A DNA stretch of 64,000 bases from Sphingomonas rhizophila. GTDB lineage: Bacteria > Pseudomonadota > Alphaproteobacteria > Sphingomonadales > Sphingomonadaceae. The notes under the pieces are model-generated. The model worked only from the letters and a program-made list of their open reading frames with translations, had not been told where the DNA came from and made no database searches. The position numbers and the translations under genes are program-made. The stretch is taken from positions 1,612,001 through 1,676,000 of the forward strand of contig NZ_CP060717.1 in NCBI RefSeq assembly GCF_014396585.1. Reading direction: 5' to 3'. Every line of letters starts with the position of its first letter. Positions within the stretch are counted from its first letter, which is position 1. This document shows positions 33,989 through 47,508 of the stretch, one piece after another.

Positions 33989-35164
33989 CTACAGCGCCTC
34001 GACGATCGTGAGGTTGGCGATGCCGCCGCCCTCGCACATGGTCTGCAGGCCGAAGCGCTTGCCGCGAGCCCTGAGCGCGTGGACCAGCGTCGCCATCAAC
34101 TTCGTGCCGCTGGCACCGAGTGGATGGCCGAGGGCGATGGCCCCGCCGTTGACGTTGAGCCGGTCCGGATCGGCCTCCAGCTCCCGAAGCCAGGCCAGCG
34201 GAACCGGCGCGAACGCCTCGTTGACCTCGAACAGGTCGATATCGCCGATGGCGCGGCCGGACCGCTCCAGGGCGCGACGGGTGGCGGGGATCGGCTCCAT
34301 CAGCATGATGACCGGGTCGCCCGCCGTGACCGTCAGATGATCGATTCGGGCGATCGGCGTCAGGCCATGGTCTTTGACCGCCCGCTCCGACGCGATCAGC
34401 ACACCCGACGCACCGTCGCAGATCTGGCTGGCATTGCCGGCGGTGATGACTCCGTCGGCGACCAGCGTCTTTAGGTCTGCCAGCCCTTCCATCGTCGCGT
34501 TGCCGCGAACGCCCTCGTCGCGGTCGTGGCGGATGGTGGCTCCTTCCCGGTCGAGCCCTTCGAGGACCAGGATCTCGTCGGCGAAGGCGCCGGCCTCGAT
34601 CGCCTCGGCCCCCTTGCGATGACTGTCGAGCGCAAAGCTGTCGAGCTGGTCGCGGGTGAAGCCATAGTGGCGGGCGATCATCTCGGCGCCTGTGAATTGG
34701 CTGAATTCAGTGACGCCATATCGCTGCTTGATCGACGCCGGCCACGGACCGGTACCGATGCCGGCCTGCATCGGCAGGATCACCGGGGTTCCCATCGGAA
34801 CGCGGGTCATGCTCTCGACGCCAGCGGCGATGACGACGTCCTGAGTCCCGCTCATCACCGCCTGCGCCGCGAAGTGCACCGCCTGCTGCGAGCTTCCGCA
34901 CTGGCGGTCGATGCTGACCGCCGGGACGCTGTCGGGCAACGATGAGGCCATCACCATGTTGCGGCCGATGTGGAAGCTCTGCTCGCCCACCTGGCTGACG
35001 CAGCCAACGATGACATCGTCGATCGCCGACGGGTCGATGCCCGACCGCTCGGCCAGCGCGTCGAGGATCGATGCGCCGAGGTCGGCCGGATGCCAGTCGC
35101 GCAGTGCCCCGCCCCGCTTTCCGCCGGCCGTCCGGCGCGCGTCGATGATGTAGGCTGCGGACAT
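33989..35164 (-). CDS. Acetyl-CoA acyltransferase (thiolase)
   Basis: 391 aa. The nucleophile segment SIDRQCGSSQQAVHFAAQAV holds the active Cys; the second active-site region is NVNGGAIALGHPLGASGTK with the catalytic His, and CEGGGIANLTI supplies the other Cys. Length is normal for degradative or biosynthetic thiolases; the sequence does not say which. It would complete a beta-oxidation set with the FadJ-like gene at the left end. 10 bases separate it from the FAD oxidase upstream. Confidence 0.94.
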   Translation of the reverse strand: MSAAYIIDARRTAGGKRGGALRDWHPADLGASILDALAERSGIDPSAIDDVIVGCVSQVGEQSFHIGRNMVMASSLPDSVPAVSIDRQCGSSQQAVHFAAQAVMSGTQDVVIAAGVESMTRVPMGTPVILPMQAGIGTGPWPASIKQRYGVTEFSQFTGAEMIARHYGFTRDQLDSFALDSHRKGAEAIEAGAFADEILVLEGLDREGATIRHDRDEGVRGNATMEGLADLKTLVADGVITAGNASQICDGASGVLIASERAVKDHGLTPIARIDHLTVTAGDPVIMLMEPIPATRRALERSGRAIGDIDLFEVNEAFAPVPLAWLRELEADPDRLNVNGGAIALGHPLGASGTKLMATLVHALRARGKRFGLQTMCEGGGIANLTIVEAL

Positions 35165-35174
35165 GGGGGTTCCT

Positions 35175-37641
<2,467 letters not shown>

Positions 37642-37681
37642 AGTATTCCCCCCAAGCGGAGGAAGAATGCCGAAACGCCGC

Positions 37682-38326
37682 CTAGCTGTCGAGGATGGCG
37701 TCGATCGCCGCAGCGACCTCCTCGACGGATGCCATGCCATCGACCCGGCGCACCAGGCCCTTTTCCTCATAATAGGGAAGGATCGGCGCTGTCTTGGCGC
37801 GATACTCCGCCATGCGGGTGCGCACCGTCTGCTCGTTATCGTCGGGCCGGCGCTTGAAATTGTGGCTGCCGCAGACGTCGCACGTACCTTCGACCTTCGG
37901 CGGGTTCAGCGTATCGTGGTAAGGTGCACCGCACTTTTCGCAGGTGAAGCGCCCGACGATCCGTTCGACCAGCGCTTCCTCGTCGACAACGAGTTCGATC
38001 ACATAGTCCAGCTTGCGATGCCGTTCGGCGAGCAGGATCTCCAGCGCTTCGGCCTGGTGGCCGGTACGCGGGAAGCCGTCGAAGATCGCGCCGGTCCCCG
38101 ACGCGCTGTCCAGGCGCTCGCCGATCAGGGCGGACACGATGGCGTCACTGACCAGCTCGCCAGCGGCCATCACCGCCTTGGCCTTGAGGCCGACCGGCGT
38201 GCCCTTGGCGACCGCTTCGCGAAGCATGTCGCCGGTCGACAGCTGGATCATGCCGCGCTTTTGCTGCAGCCGCTGGGCCTGCGTGCCCTTGCCGGCGCCC
38301 GGCGGTCCCAGAAGAATGATGTCCAC
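37682..38326 (-). CDS. adk: Adenylate kinase
   Basis: 214 aa from the GTG at 38326 with GGGGGCAAGCC just before; an ATG at 38344 would add six unlike residues. P-loop ILLGPPGAGKGTQAQ, STGDMLREAV, GFPRTGHQAEAL. The LID domain carries a zinc site of four Cys (FTCEKCGAPYHD, EGTCDVCGSHNF), the Gram-positive-like variant also found in many alphaproteobacteria. Last gene of the spc operon, after secY. Confidence 0.95.
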   Translation of the reverse strand: MDIILLGPPGAGKGTQAQRLQQKRGMIQLSTGDMLREAVAKGTPVGLKAKAVMAAGELVSDAIVSALIGERLDSASGTGAIFDGFPRTGHQAEALEILLAERHRKLDYVIELVVDEEALVERIVGRFTCEKCGAPYHDTLNPPKVEGTCDVCGSHNFKRRPDDNEQTVRTRMAEYRAKTAPILPYYEEKGLVRRVDGMASVEEVAAAIDAILDS

Positions 38327-38354
38327 GGCTTGCCCCCGTTTCAACGACGCAACA

Positions 38355-39722
38355 CTAGCGGCGGCGACTGCCCTTGAGCTTCGCCTTCTTGATCAAATCG
38401 CCATATTGGTGGGCGATCAAGTGGCTCTGGATCTGGCTGACGGTATCCATCGTCACGTTGACGACGATCAGCAGGCTGGTGCCGCCAAGGTAGAACGGCA
38501 CGCCGGCCTGGCTGAAGGCGATTTCCGGCACCAGGCAAATCAGCGTCAGGTAGGCCGCGCCGATGACCGTGATGCGGTTCAGCAGATAATCGAAATATTG
38601 CTCGGTCGCCTTGCCAGGACGGATGCCGGGGATGAAGCCGCCGTGGCGCTTCAAATTCTCGGCTGTCTCTTCCGAATTGAACTGCACCGAGGTGTAGAAG
38701 AAGCAGAAGAAGATGATGCCCGCGCCGTAGAGGAACATGAAGAGCGGCGAGCCATGCTGAAGGTAGGTCGACAGCGTGATGAGGAAGTCGCTCGACGACG
38801 AATCCGTCGCGGTCTTGGCCCCGGCCATCTGCAGCACCGTCAGCGGCATCAGCAGGAGGGACGAGGCGAAGATCGGCGGGATGACGCCGGCGGTGTTGAG
38901 CTTGATCGGCAGGTGGCTGCGCTCGGCCTGCATCAGGCCGCGCGCGGTCTGGCGCTTCGGATACTGGATCAGTACGCGGCGCTGCGCCCGCTCCATGAAG
39001 CAGATGAACAGGACGAGTGCGACGACCAGCGCGATGATGGTGACGACCAGCAGCGGGTCCATCGTGCCGGTGCGGCCGCCTTCCAAAAGCTGCGCGACGT
39101 GGCGCGGCATGGAGGCCACGATGCCGGCCATGATGATCAGCGAGACGCCGTTGCCGATGCCTCGGCTGGTGATCTGCTCACCCACCCACATCAGAAACAG
39201 CGTGCCGCCGACGAGGCTGATCGTCGCGGTGACCCGGAACAGCATGCCCGGCTCGACGACCGCGCCGATGCCTTGCGTGGCTCCAAGGCTCTCGAGACCG
39301 ACGGCGATGAAATAGCCCTGCACGGTGGTCAGCACGACCGTCAGGTAGCGCGTGTACTGGTTGAGCTTCTTGCGCCCGACCTCGCCTTCCTTCTTCAGCG
39401 CCATCCACGGGCCGTAGAGCGACCCGCCGAGCTGAACGACGATCGAGGCGGTGATGTACGGCATGACGCCGAGCGCGATGATCGACATGCGCTCCAGGCT
39501 GCCGCCGGAGAAGGTGTTGAAGAAATCGAGGACGCCGCCCTGCTGCGTCTGGAACAGGCTGCCCAGCGCGCGCGGGTCGATGCCGGGGATCGGCACGAAC
39601 GACAGCAGGCGGAACAGCACCAGCGCGCCCAGCGTGAACCACAGCCGCTTCTTGAGCTCGGTCGCCTTGGAGAAGCTGCCCCAGCTGATGTTGGAAGCGA
39701 GTTGTTCGGCTGCGGATGCCAT
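38355..39722 (-). CDS. secY: Preprotein translocase subunit SecY
   Basis: 455 aa, ten transmembrane helices, the protein-conducting channel of the Sec translocon. Start MASAAEQLASNISWGSFSKA, plug region FLSFVPIPGIDPRALG, LQTQQGGVLDFFN; C-terminal QYGDLIKKAKLKGSRRR. Position between rplO and adk is standard. The basic tail is usual. Confidence 0.97.
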   Translation of the reverse strand: MASAAEQLASNISWGSFSKATELKKRLWFTLGALVLFRLLSFVPIPGIDPRALGSLFQTQQGGVLDFFNTFSGGSLERMSIIALGVMPYITASIVVQLGGSLYGPWMALKKEGEVGRKKLNQYTRYLTVVLTTVQGYFIAVGLESLGATQGIGAVVEPGMLFRVTATISLVGGTLFLMWVGEQITSRGIGNGVSLIIMAGIVASMPRHVAQLLEGGRTGTMDPLLVVTIIALVVALVLFICFMERAQRRVLIQYPKRQTARGLMQAERSHLPIKLNTAGVIPPIFASSLLLMPLTVLQMAGAKTATDSSSSDFLITLSTYLQHGSPLFMFLYGAGIIFFCFFYTSVQFNSEETAENLKRHGGFIPGIRPGKATEQYFDYLLNRITVIGAAYLTLICLVPEIAFSQAGVPFYLGGTSLLIVVNVTMDTVSQIQSHLIAHQYGDLIKKAKLKGSRRR

Positions 39723-39832
39723 CGATCAATCCTGGAAATTATGAAACGGGCGACGACGGACCGAGGCCCCCCGCCGCCCGATATAGTGTGCGTTCTCGGC
39801 TTGCGAAGCCCCCGAACCGCGCAAAAGGCAGG

Positions 39833-40390
39833 TCAGGCCTTCTTGCCCGACTTGGCCGCCTTGTCGGCGAGGCGCGCTTCGCGGGCCTTGCCCTTCTTGG
39901 CAGCGGCCAGTTCCGAGGGAACCTTGCGCTCGATCAGTTCGACCGAACCGCCGGCCTTTTCGATCGCTTCGCGCGCGCCCTTCGACACGCCGGCGACCTT
40001 GAAGTTCAGCTTGGCGGAGAAATCGCCCTTGCCGAGAATGCGGACGCCGTCCTTGCCGCCACGACCGACACCGGCGGCCTTGAGCGCCGCATGGTCGATC
40101 GTGCCCTTGCCGTCGAGCGCCTTGGCATCGACCAGCTTCTGGATCGCGCCCAGGTTCACCTCGGCAAAATCCTTGGCGAAGATGTTGTTGAAGCCGCGCT
40201 TCGGCAGCCGCATGTGCAGCGGCATCTGGCCGCCTTCGAAGCCCTTGATGGACACGCCCGAGCGGCTCTTCTGGCCCTTCTGGCCACGGCCACCGGTCTT
40301 GCCCAGGCCCGAACCGATGCCACGGCCGACACGGACGCGACCCTTGCGGGCGCCGTCGTTGTCGCGGAGTTCGTTGAGTTTGATCGTCAT
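39833..40390 (-). CDS. rplO: 50S ribosomal protein L15
   Basis: 185 aa, longer than the roughly 145-160 common elsewhere because of a Lys/Ala-rich tail ([20 protein letters not shown]). Core [40 protein letters not shown]. 57 bases of the + strand separate it from rpmD. Confidence 0.96.
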   Translation of the reverse strand: MTIKLNELRDNDGARKGRVRVGRGIGSGLGKTGGRGQKGQKSRSGVSIKGFEGGQMPLHMRLPKRGFNNIFAKDFAEVNLGAIQKLVDAKALDGKGTIDHAALKAAGVGRGGKDGVRILGKGDFSAKLNFKVAGVSKGAREAIEKAGGSVELIERKVPSELAAAKKGKAREARLADKAAKSGKKA

Positions 40391-40465
40391 GTCAGTGCAC
40401 TCGCTTTCGCTTTTGTCGCGCCAGAAGCGAGCGAACCGAAGTCCGCCGCCCCTATACTTGGGTGA

Positions 40466-40642
40466 TTAATTCTCGACCTTGATCAGGTGAGCGACCTTGC
40501 GCACCTGGCCCATCACTTCCGGGGTCGCTTCGACCTCGACCGTGCGGTGCATCTTGTTGAGGCCGAGACCGACTAGGGTCGCCCGCTGCGTCTTGTGACG
40601 GCGGATCGGCGAACCCGTCTGCGTGATCTTGATCTTCGCCAT
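40466..40642 (-). CDS. rpmD: 50S ribosomal protein L30
   Basis: 58 aa, [40 protein letters not shown], ending HLIKVEN. Sits between rpsE and rplO as expected, five bases after the rpsE stop. Confidence 0.96.
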   Translation of the reverse strand: MAKIKITQTGSPIRRHKTQRATLVGLGLNKMHRTVEVEATPEVMGQVRKVAHLIKVEN

Positions 40643-40647
40643 GATGC

Positions 40648-41361
40648 TTACTCCGTGACCGCTTCAGCGGCCGCTTCCGCTTCGGCCTGGTTCAAGCCGC
40701 CACGGCCGAGAAGGTCGCTGACCTTCTTGCCACGGCGCTGAGCAACCGAACGGGGGCTGGTCTGATCCTTAAGCGCCTCGAACGTGGCGCGGATCATGTT
40801 GTAGGGGTTTGACGTGCCGACCGACTTGGTCACCACGTCGGCAACGCCCAAGCTTTCGAACACGGCGCGCATCGGACCGCCGGCGATGATGCCGGTACCC
40901 GCCGGAGCGGTACGGACCGTGACGCGGCCGGCACCGAAGTGGCCGAGACCGTCATGGTGAAGCGTGCGGCCGTCCTTGAGCGGAACGCGAACCATCGCCT
41001 TCTTGGCGGCGGCTGTCGCCTTGCTGATGGCTTCCGGCACTTCGCGGGCCTTGCCGTGACCGAAGCCGGCGCGGCCCTTGCCGTCGCCAACCACGACCAG
41101 CGCGGCGAAACCGAAGCGCTTGCCGCCCTTCACGGTCTTCGAGACGCGGTTGATGTGGACCAGCTTCTCGATCAGCTCTTCGCCGTCGTCCTCACGCGGA
41201 CGGCGGTCGTCGCGACGGCCACGGCCGCCACCACGTCCGTCGCGGTTGCCGCCACCACGGCCGCCACGCGGACCGCGCGGGCCACGGCCTTCGGTCGGGG
41301 CTGCTTCGGTCGCCTCGGGCGCCGCGTCGGCGACCTGCGGGGTTTCGTTTTCGTCAGCCAT
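40648..41361 (-). CDS. rpsE: 30S ribosomal protein S5
   Basis: 237 aa. It has an unusual low-complexity N-terminal extension of about 65 residues rich in Gly, Arg and Asp ([20 protein letters not shown]). The S5 core follows: [60 protein letters not shown]. The extension resembles those of other sphingomonads. Confidence 0.96.
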   Translation of the reverse strand: MADENETPQVADAAPEATEAAPTEGRGPRGPRGGRGGGNRDGRGGGRGRRDDRRPREDDGEELIEKLVHINRVSKTVKGGKRFGFAALVVVGDGKGRAGFGHGKAREVPEAISKATAAAKKAMVRVPLKDGRTLHHDGLGHFGAGRVTVRTAPAGTGIIAGGPMRAVFESLGVADVVTKSVGTSNPYNMIRATFEALKDQTSPRSVAQRRGKKVSDLLGRGGLNQAEAEAAAEAVTE

Positions 41362-41718
41362 TTAGAACTCCAATCCGCCTTCGCGGGCGGCATCGGCCAG
41401 GGCCTTCACCCGGCCATGGAAAAGGAAACCGCCACGGTCGAACACGACCGCCGACACACCGGCCTTCTTGGCCCGCTCGGCGAGTGCCTTGCCGACCGAA
41501 GCCGCGGCATCGCGGGTCGCGGAGCCAGTGGCCTTCTTGAGGTCCTTGTCCAGCGTCGAAGCAGCGGCAATCGTCTTGCCGGCGGCATCGTCGATGAGCT
41601 GGGCGTAAATGTGCTTGCCCGAACGGTGGACCGACAGGCGGGGCTTGCCCGAAGCGCGCGCACGAAGCGCGGTGCGGACACGGCGCCGGCGGCGATCGAA
41701 GAGAGAGAGTTTAGCCAT
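41362..41718 (-). CDS. rplR: 50S ribosomal protein L18
   Basis: 118 aa, [40 protein letters not shown], ending AREGGLEF. It abuts rpsE: the stop and next ATG are immediately adjacent (41361/41362). Confidence 0.97.
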   Translation of the reverse strand: MAKLSLFDRRRRRVRTALRARASGKPRLSVHRSGKHIYAQLIDDAAGKTIAAASTLDKDLKKATGSATRDAAASVGKALAERAKKAGVSAVVFDRGGFLFHGRVKALADAAREGGLEF

Positions 41719-41721
41719 GGC

Positions 41722-42258
41722 TTACTTCTTCTTGCCTTCTTTGCGGAAGATGAACTCGCCGCGATACTTGATGCCCTTGCCCTTGTAAGGCTCCGGCTTG
41801 CGCCAGCGGCGGATCTCGGCGGCCAGCTGGCCGACCTTCTGGCGATCGATGCCGCTGATCTCGACGGTCGTGTTGTCCGGGGTCTTGACCTCCAGGCCTT
41901 CCGGAACATCGACGTTCACGTCGTGGCTGTAGCCGAGCTGCAGCTTCAGGGTCTTGCCCTGGGCCTGCGCGCGGTAGCCGACGCCGGTGATCTCAAGCAC
42001 CTTCGAGAAACCTTCGGTGACACCGGTCACCAGGTTCTGGACGTTGGTGCGCTGCATGCCCCACGCCGCGCGATTGCGCTGCGCCTGGGTGATCGGCTGG
42101 ACGCTGATCTGGCTGTCTTCGACCTTGTACGAGACGAGGTCGTCCATCAGCGGCATGCTGAGCGAGCCCTTCGGGCCCTTCACGGTCAGGGTCGACCCAT
42201 CGATCGAGGCAGTGACGCCCGACGGGATCGCGACCGGCTTTTTACCGATGCGGCTCAT
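41722..42258 (-). CDS. rplF: 50S ribosomal protein L6
   Basis: 178 aa, [21 protein letters not shown]-terminal [20 protein letters not shown]. The ATG touches the rpsH stop. Confidence 0.97.
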   Translation of the reverse strand: MSRIGKKPVAIPSGVTASIDGSTLTVKGPKGSLSMPLMDDLVSYKVEDSQISVQPITQAQRNRAAWGMQRTNVQNLVTGVTEGFSKVLEITGVGYRAQAQGKTLKLQLGYSHDVNVDVPEGLEVKTPDNTTVEISGIDRQKVGQLAAEIRRWRKPEPYKGKGIKYRGEFIFRKEGKKK

Positions 42259-42653
42259 TAGAACACCTCCGCCAGCACTTCGCCGCCGACGTTCTGGTCG
42301 CGCGCTTCCGCGTCCGACAGAACGCCGCGAGGCGTCGAAACGATGGTCATGCCAAGGCCATTGCGGATACGCGGGAGATCCTGCGAACCCGAATAGACGC
42401 GGCGGCCCGGCTTCGAGATCCGAGCGAGATGCTGGATCGCCGGCTGGCCTTCGAAATATTTGAGCTCGATGCGCAGGCCCTTCTGGCCGGCGAGCTGCTC
42501 TTCGGAATATCCGCGGATGTAGCCTTCGCGCTGAAGCACGTCGAGCACATTGGCGCGCAGCTTCGACGCGGGCGTCAGGATCGAATCCTTGCGCGCCTGC
42601 TGGCCGTTGCGGATGCGGGTGAGCATATCACCCAAGGGATCGGTCATCGGCAT
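42258..42653 (-). CDS. rpsH: 30S ribosomal protein S8
   Basis: 131 aa, [21 protein letters not shown]-terminal [20 protein letters not shown]. The start could also be at the second Met (MTDPLG). Confidence 0.97.
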   Translation of the reverse strand: MPMTDPLGDMLTRIRNGQQARKDSILTPASKLRANVLDVLQREGYIRGYSEEQLAGQKGLRIELKYFEGQPAIQHLARISKPGRRVYSGSQDLPRIRNGLGMTIVSTPRGVLSDAEARDQNVGGEVLAEVF

Positions 42654-42662
42654 AGCGTGCCC

Positions 42663-42968
42663 TTACCAGCTCGACTTGGTGAGACCGGGAATCAGGCCCT
42701 TGTTGCCCATTTCCCGAAGCATGATCCGCGACAGGCGGAACTTGCGATAGAAGCCGCGCGACCGTCCGGTCAGTTCGCAGCGGTTGCGGATGCGGGTCGC
42801 GTTGCCGTTACGCGGCAACTCGGCCATCTTCAGGCGCGCGATCAGACGCTCGGTCTCGTCGACCGATTCATCATTCGCCTTCGCCTTGAGCTTCGCATAT
42901 TTCGCCGCGGTCTTCGCGACGAGCTTCTTGCGACGCTCGTTCTTGTTCACGGAACTCAGTTTCGCCAT
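42663..42968 (-). CDS. rpsN: 30S ribosomal protein S14
   Basis: 101 aa, the zinc-free long form: only one Cys ([20 protein letters not shown]). [20 protein letters not shown] start; ends [10 protein letters not shown]. Confidence 0.96.
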   Translation of the reverse strand: MAKLSSVNKNERRKKLVAKTAAKYAKLKAKANDESVDETERLIARLKMAELPRNGNATRIRNRCELTGRSRGFYRKFRLSRIMLREMGNKGLIPGLTKSSW

Positions 42969-42991
42969 GACTTAAGTTCTCCAGGCGCCGC

Positions 42992-43582
42992 TTACGCGGC
43001 TTCTTTCTGTTCGTCGGCCGGGAAGGGGAAGTTGAAGAGGCGCAGCAGTTCGCGCGCTTCCTCGTCCGTCTTCGCGGTCGTGGTGATGATGATGTCCATG
43101 CCCCGGACCTTGTCGATCTGGTCATAGTTGATCTCGGGGAACACGATCTGTTCCTTGAGACCCATTGCGTAGTTGCCGCGGCCGTCGAACGACTTGGCGT
43201 TGAGGCCACGGAAGTCGCGGACGCGCGGCAGGGCGATGGTCACCAGGCGGTCGAGGAACTCGTACATGCGTTCGCGGCGCAGGGTGACCTTGCAACCGAT
43301 CGGCATGCCTTCACGCAGCTTGAACTGCGCGATCGACTTCTTCGCCTTGGTGATGACCGGCTTCTGGCCCGAGATCTTTTCCATCTCGGCCGCGGCCTGC
43401 TCGACCTTCTTCTTGTCCTGGGTCGCCTCGCCGACGCCCATGTTGATCACGATCTTCTCGAGCTTCGGGATTTCAAGAGCATTCTTGTACCCGAACTTCT
43501 CGGTCATCGCCTTGGCGATGCGATCGTCGTAATCCTGGCGCAGACGCGGCGTGTACGCCTTGTTGCTGTCGGCCTTAGCCAT
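42992..43582 (-). CDS. rplE: 50S ribosomal protein L5
   Basis: 196 aa from the ATG at 43582 ([20 protein letters not shown]), which lies within the end of rplX by eight bases. [40 protein letters not shown]. The longer upstream frame is a shadow of rplX. Confidence 0.96.
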   Translation of the reverse strand: MAKADSNKAYTPRLRQDYDDRIAKAMTEKFGYKNALEIPKLEKIVINMGVGEATQDKKKVEQAAAEMEKISGQKPVITKAKKSIAQFKLREGMPIGCKVTLRRERMYEFLDRLVTIALPRVRDFRGLNAKSFDGRGNYAMGLKEQIVFPEINYDQIDKVRGMDIIITTTAKTDEEARELLRLFNFPFPADEQKEAA

Positions 43583-43898
43583 CGATCTTCTCCCCGGAAC
43601 GCGCCGCAACGCGAACCTTCTTGCCGTCCTTCGACGTCTCGAAGCGCACGCGGGTCGCCTTGCCGTCCTTGGGGTCGACAATCGCGACCTTCGAAACGTG
43701 CAGCGGCGCTTCCTTGCGCTCCAGGCCGCCCTGCGGATTGACTTGGGTCGCCTTGCGGTGACGGGTGGCGACATTCACCCCCGCCACGACGACCTTGCCG
43801 TCCTTGGGCATCGAAACGGTGACTTCGCCGGTCTTGCCCTTGTCCTTGCCGGACAGAACGATGACCTTGTCACCCTTGCGGATTTTCGCAGCCGACAT
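43575..43898 (-). CDS. rplX: 50S ribosomal protein L24
   Basis: 107 aa, [20 protein letters not shown] with the KOW motif ([18 protein letters not shown]). It overlaps the rplE start by eight bases; one base separates it from rplN. Confidence 0.97.
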   Translation of the reverse strand: MSAAKIRKGDKVIVLSGKDKGKTGEVTVSMPKDGKVVVAGVNVATRHRKATQVNPQGGLERKEAPLHVSKVAIVDPKDGKATRVRFETSKDGKKVRVAARSGEKIDG

Positions 43899-43899
43899 G

Positions 43900-44268
43900 T
43901 TACAGCACCTCCGGCGCGAGGCTGATGATCTTCATGTGCTTCTTCGCGCGCAGTTCGCGAACCACCGGGCCGAAAATACGGGTGCCGATCGGCTCTTCGT
44001 TCTTGTTGACCAGGACGGCGGCGTTCGTGTCGAAACGAATGACCGAGCCGTCCGGACGGCGGATGTCCTTTGCGGTGCGGACGATGACGGCGCGGTGAAC
44101 GTCGCCCTTCTTCACACGGCCGCGCGGCTGGGCTTCCTTGACCGAGACGACGATGATGTCGCCGACGCCGGCCACCCGGCGCTTGGAGCCGCCGAGCACC
44201 TTGATGCACTGGACGCGCTTGGCGCCGCTGTTGTCCGCAACCTCGAGGTTGGACTGCATCTGAATCAT
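43900..44268 (-). CDS. rplN: 50S ribosomal protein L14
   Basis: 122 aa, [21 protein letters not shown]-terminal [19 protein letters not shown]. Intact. Confidence 0.97.
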   Translation of the reverse strand: MIQMQSNLEVADNSGAKRVQCIKVLGGSKRRVAGVGDIIVVSVKEAQPRGRVKKGDVHRAVIVRTAKDIRRPDGSVIRFDTNAAVLVNKNEEPIGTRIFGPVVRELRAKKHMKIISLAPEVL

Positions 44269-44284
44269 GGGTCAGTCCTTCCTG

Positions 44285-44641
44285 TTAAGCGTCGGTGGCC
44301 GCGGGCTCGGCCTTGGCCTTACCCTTGGTCGCCTTGGCCGGCTTTTCGGCCGGGGTCGGGGTTGCAACCGTGTCGTCGCGCAGTTCGACGGCCACCGCTT
44401 GGGCGGCGCCGATGCGGTCAAGCACGGTCCAGCTCTTGTTCTTCGAAATCGGCGCGCATTCCTGAATGCGAACCTGTTCGCCGGTGGCGTAGGCATTGGC
44501 CTCGTCGTGGGCGTGGTACTTCTTCGACAGCTTGATGATCTTGCCGTACAGCGGGTGCTTCACCCGACGTTCGACGCGGACCACGATGGTCTTGTCACCC
44601 TTGTCGGACACCACGGTGCCGGTGAGGACGCGCTTTGGCAT
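44285..44641 (-). CDS. rpsQ: 30S ribosomal protein S17 with a C-terminal extension
   Basis: 118 aa, about 30 more than usual. Core [20 protein letters not shown] to [20 protein letters not shown]. The extra tail is Ala/Pro/Lys-rich ([20 protein letters not shown]). Confidence 0.95.
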   Translation of the reverse strand: MPKRVLTGTVVSDKGDKTIVVRVERRVKHPLYGKIIKLSKKYHAHDEANAYATGEQVRIQECAPISKNKSWTVLDRIGAAQAVAVELRDDTVATPTPAEKPAKATKGKAKAEPAATDA

Positions 44642-44654
44642 CTCAATAGTCTCC

Positions 44655-44861
44655 TTACGCCTTCGACGCAGCGCTGGCGCGCTGGGTCTGGAGCGTCTTG
44701 ATCCGGGCGATGGTGCGACGAACTTCGCGCACGCGGCTCGGCTTTTCGAGCTGGTTGGTCGCCGACTGGAAGCGCAGGTTGAACTGCTCGCGCTTCAATT
44801 CGCCAAGCTGGGTAGCCAGCTGGTCATCAGTCTTCACCGACAGATTTTCCTTAGCCGCCAT
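44655..44861 (-). CDS. rpmC: 50S ribosomal protein L29
   Basis: 68 aa, [20 protein letters not shown] and [17 protein letters not shown]. Intact. Confidence 0.96.
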   Translation of the reverse strand: MAAKENLSVKTDDQLATQLGELKREQFNLRFQSATNQLEKPSRVREVRRTIARIKTLQTQRASAASKA

Positions 44862-44863
44862 GA

Positions 44864-45295
44864 TTAGTCCTCCACGACCAGCGTTTCACCCAGGCGGGCG
44901 ACGACCTTGACCTTGATCGGCAGCTTCTCAGCGGCGCGCTCGAAGGCGGTCTTGGCCAGCGGGCCGGGAACACCGTCGAGCTCGAACAGGATGCGGCCGG
45001 GCTTGACGCGGGCGACCCAGAATTCCGGCGAACCCTTACCCGAGCCCATGCGGACTTCGGCCGGCTTCGACGACACGGGGACGTCCGGGAAAATGCGGAT
45101 CCACAAGCGGCCCTGACGGCGGATGTGACGCGTGATCGCGCGGCGGGCCGCCTCGATCTGACGCGCGGTGATCCGCTCCGGCTCCATGGCCTTCAGGCCA
45201 AAGGCGCCGAAGTTCAGTTCGGTGCCACCCTTGGCGTTGCCGTGGATGCGGCCCTTGAAGGCCTTGCGGAACTTGGTGCGTTTAGGTTGCAGCAT
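44864..45295 (-). CDS. rplP: 50S ribosomal protein L16
   Basis: 143 aa, [60 protein letters not shown]. Intact. Confidence 0.97.
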   Translation of the reverse strand: MLQPKRTKFRKAFKGRIHGNAKGGTELNFGAFGLKAMEPERITARQIEAARRAITRHIRRQGRLWIRIFPDVPVSSKPAEVRMGSGKGSPEFWVARVKPGRILFELDGVPGPLAKTAFERAAEKLPIKVKVVARLGETLVVED

Positions 45296-45306
45296 CTTCT
45301 AGTTCC

Positions 45307-46014
45307 TTAGCGACGATCGTCGCGCATCGGGCGGACGCCCGAAGTCTGCGCTTCCATCATGAGGCGGTCCTGCGCGAGCGGGTCGTGACCCAGGATTTCG
45401 CCCTTGAAGACCCACACCTTGACGCCGCAGACACCGTAAGCGGTGTGCGCCTGCGCTTCGGCATAGTCGACGTTACCGCGCAGCGTGTGCAACGGAACGC
45501 GGCCTTCGCGGTACCATTCGGTCCGGGCGATTTCCGCGCCGCCGAGACGGCCGGCGCAGGTGATGCGGATGCCTTCCGCGCCGAGGCGCAGCGCCGACTG
45601 CACCGCGCGCTTCATGGCACGGCGGAACGCGACGCGGCGTTCGAGCTGGTCGGCGACGCCCTGCGCGACGAGGCGCGCATCGACTTCCGGCTTGCGGATT
45701 TCGACGATGTTCAGGCTGACGTCCGACGAAGTCATCTTGGCGAGCTTCGCCTTGAGCTTCTCGATGTCCGAGCCCTTCTTGCCGATGATCACGCCGGGGC
45801 GCGCGGCATAGATCGACACGCGGCACAGCTTGGCCGGACGCTCGATCACCACCTTCGAGATCGCGGCCTGCGGCAGCGTCTTGATGATGTACTGGCGGAT
45901 CTTGAGATCTTCCAGCAGCTGCTTGCCATAGGCCTGGCCTTCGGCGAACCAACGGCTGTCCCAGGTGCGGTTGATCTGCAGACGCAGGCCGACGGGGTTG
46001 GATTTTTGACCCAT
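45307..46014 (-). CDS. rpsC: 30S ribosomal protein S3
   Basis: 235 aa, [22 protein letters not shown]-type [40 protein letters not shown]. Its ATG abuts the rplV stop. Confidence 0.97.
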   Translation of the reverse strand: MGQKSNPVGLRLQINRTWDSRWFAEGQAYGKQLLEDLKIRQYIIKTLPQAAISKVVIERPAKLCRVSIYAARPGVIIGKKGSDIEKLKAKLAKMTSSDVSLNIVEIRKPEVDARLVAQGVADQLERRVAFRRAMKRAVQSALRLGAEGIRITCAGRLGGAEIARTEWYREGRVPLHTLRGNVDYAEAQAHTAYGVCGVKVWVFKGEILGHDPLAQDRLMMEAQTSGVRPMRDDRR

Positions 46015-46390
46015 TACGCTTCTTCCTGCTCGCGAACGACAACGCGAAGGCGGCTGAACGGCTTCTCGATACGGGTCGAGCGGCCACGCGCGCGGGTCGC
46101 GAAACGCTTCATGGTGATCGACTTGCCGACCGACGCCTCGGCGACGACGAGCGCGTCGACATCGAGGTTGTGGTTGTTTTCGGCGTTGGCGACGGCCGAG
46201 GCCAGCACCTTGTACACATCCGTCGCCATGCCCTTCGGGCTGAACTTCAGGATGTTGAGGGCTTCTTCGACCTTGCGGCCGCGGATCAGGCCCGCGACCA
46301 GGTTGAGCTTCTGCGCCGAGCCACGGATCATCGTGCCGACGGCGAGCGCTTCCTTGTCACCGACCTTGCGGGGGATGCGGGCTTCGACAT
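46014..46390 (-). CDS. rplV: 50S ribosomal protein L22, with a single-base deletion near the N-terminus
   Basis: The ATG at 46388-46390 overlaps the rpsS stop (TAATG) and gives MSKPASP, then loses the frame at a G5 run on the + strand (46370-46374). The next frame supplies [40 protein letters not shown] and the full C-terminus to VVREQEEA. One added base gives 125 aa, the usual length. A frameshift in an essential single-copy ribosomal gene is best explained by sequence error, which also colours the other frameshifts here. In the uncorrected sequence the frame can be read from 46451. Confidence 0.92.
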
Positions 46391-46665
46391 TAGCGCTTAC
46401 CCTTCTTGTCGGCCGCGTGGCCGGGGAAATAACGCGTCGGCGCGAACTCACCCAGCTTCATGCCGACCATGTCCTCGTTGACCGACACCGGCACGAACTT
46501 GCGGCCGTTGTAGACATTGAAGGTCAGGCCGACGAACTGCGGCAGGATGGTCGAGCGGCGCGACCAGGTCTTGATCGGCGCGCGCTTCGTCGTTTCCTGA
46601 GCGGCTTCCGCCTTCTTCAGGAGCGACAGCTCGACGAACGGACCTTTCCAAATGGAGCGAGCCAT
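46390..46665 (-). CDS. rpsS: 30S ribosomal protein S19
   Basis: 91 aa, [40 protein letters not shown], ending HAADKKGKR. Its stop overlaps the rplV ATG. Confidence 0.97.
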   Translation of the reverse strand: MARSIWKGPFVELSLLKKAEAAQETTKRAPIKTWSRRSTILPQFVGLTFNVYNGRKFVPVSVNEDMVGMKLGEFAPTRYFPGHAADKKGKR

Positions 46666-46668
46666 CGT

Positions 46669-47505
46669 TTAGCCCTTCTTCTTCGCGTGGCGGCTACGGA
46701 TGATGAACTTGTCCGTCGCCTTGTTGTGGCGGGTGCGCGCACCCTTGGTCGGCTTGCCCCACGGGGTGACCGGGTGACGGCCGCCCGAGGTCCGGCCTTC
46801 ACCACCGCCGTGCGGGTGGTCGACCGGGTTCTTGGCGACACCGCGGGTCAGCGGACGGCGGCCCAGCCAGCGAACGCGACCGGCCTTGGCCAACGTCTGG
46901 TTGCCGTTGTCCGGGTTGGACACCGCACCGACGGTCGCCATGCAGTCCGAGCGGACATAGCGCTGCTCGCCCGAGTTCAGGCGAACGATGACCATGCCCT
47001 TGTCGCGGCCGACGACCTGAACGTAGGTGCCGGCGGCGCGGGCGATCTGGCCACCCTTGCCCGGCTTCAGCTCGACGTTGTGAACGATCGTGCCGACCGG
47101 CATCTGACCGATTTCCATCGCGTTGCCCGGCTTCACGTCGACCTTCTTGCCGGCGACAACCTTGTCGCCCGGCGCGAGGCGCTGCGGCGCGAGGATGTAG
47201 GCCTGCTCGCCGCCCTCGTACGTCACCAGCGCGATGAACGCCGAACGGTTCGGGTCATATTCCAGGCGCTCGACGGTGGCCGAGACGTCCCACGTGCGAC
47301 GCTTGAAGTCGATGATGCGATACTTCTGCTTGTGACCGCCGGCGATACCGCGCGAGGTCACATGGCCCTTGTTGTTGCGGCCGCCGGTCTTGCGCTTACC
47401 TTCGGTCAGCGACTTGACGGGCTTGCCCTTCCAAAGGCTCGACTTGTCGACGAGGATCAGGCCGCGGCGGGCCGGACTGGTCGGCTTATATTGCTTCAGT
47501 GCCAT
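46669..47505 (-). CDS. rplB: 50S ribosomal protein L2
   Basis: 278 aa, [20 protein letters not shown]; the conserved [20 protein letters not shown] near the C-terminus contains the functional His. Intact. Confidence 0.98.
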   Translation of the reverse strand: MALKQYKPTSPARRGLILVDKSSLWKGKPVKSLTEGKRKTGGRNNKGHVTSRGIAGGHKQKYRIIDFKRRTWDVSATVERLEYDPNRSAFIALVTYEGGEQAYILAPQRLAPGDKVVAGKKVDVKPGNAMEIGQMPVGTIVHNVELKPGKGGQIARAAGTYVQVVGRDKGMVIVRLNSGEQRYVRSDCMATVGAVSNPDNGNQTLAKAGRVRWLGRRPLTRGVAKNPVDHPHGGGEGRTSGGRHPVTPWGKPTKGARTRHNKATDKFIIRSRHAKKKG

Positions 47506-47508
47506 CGG

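Noticed and set aside
38013-40469. An 818-codon open frame on the plus strand
   Set aside because: Shadow of adk, secY and rplO.
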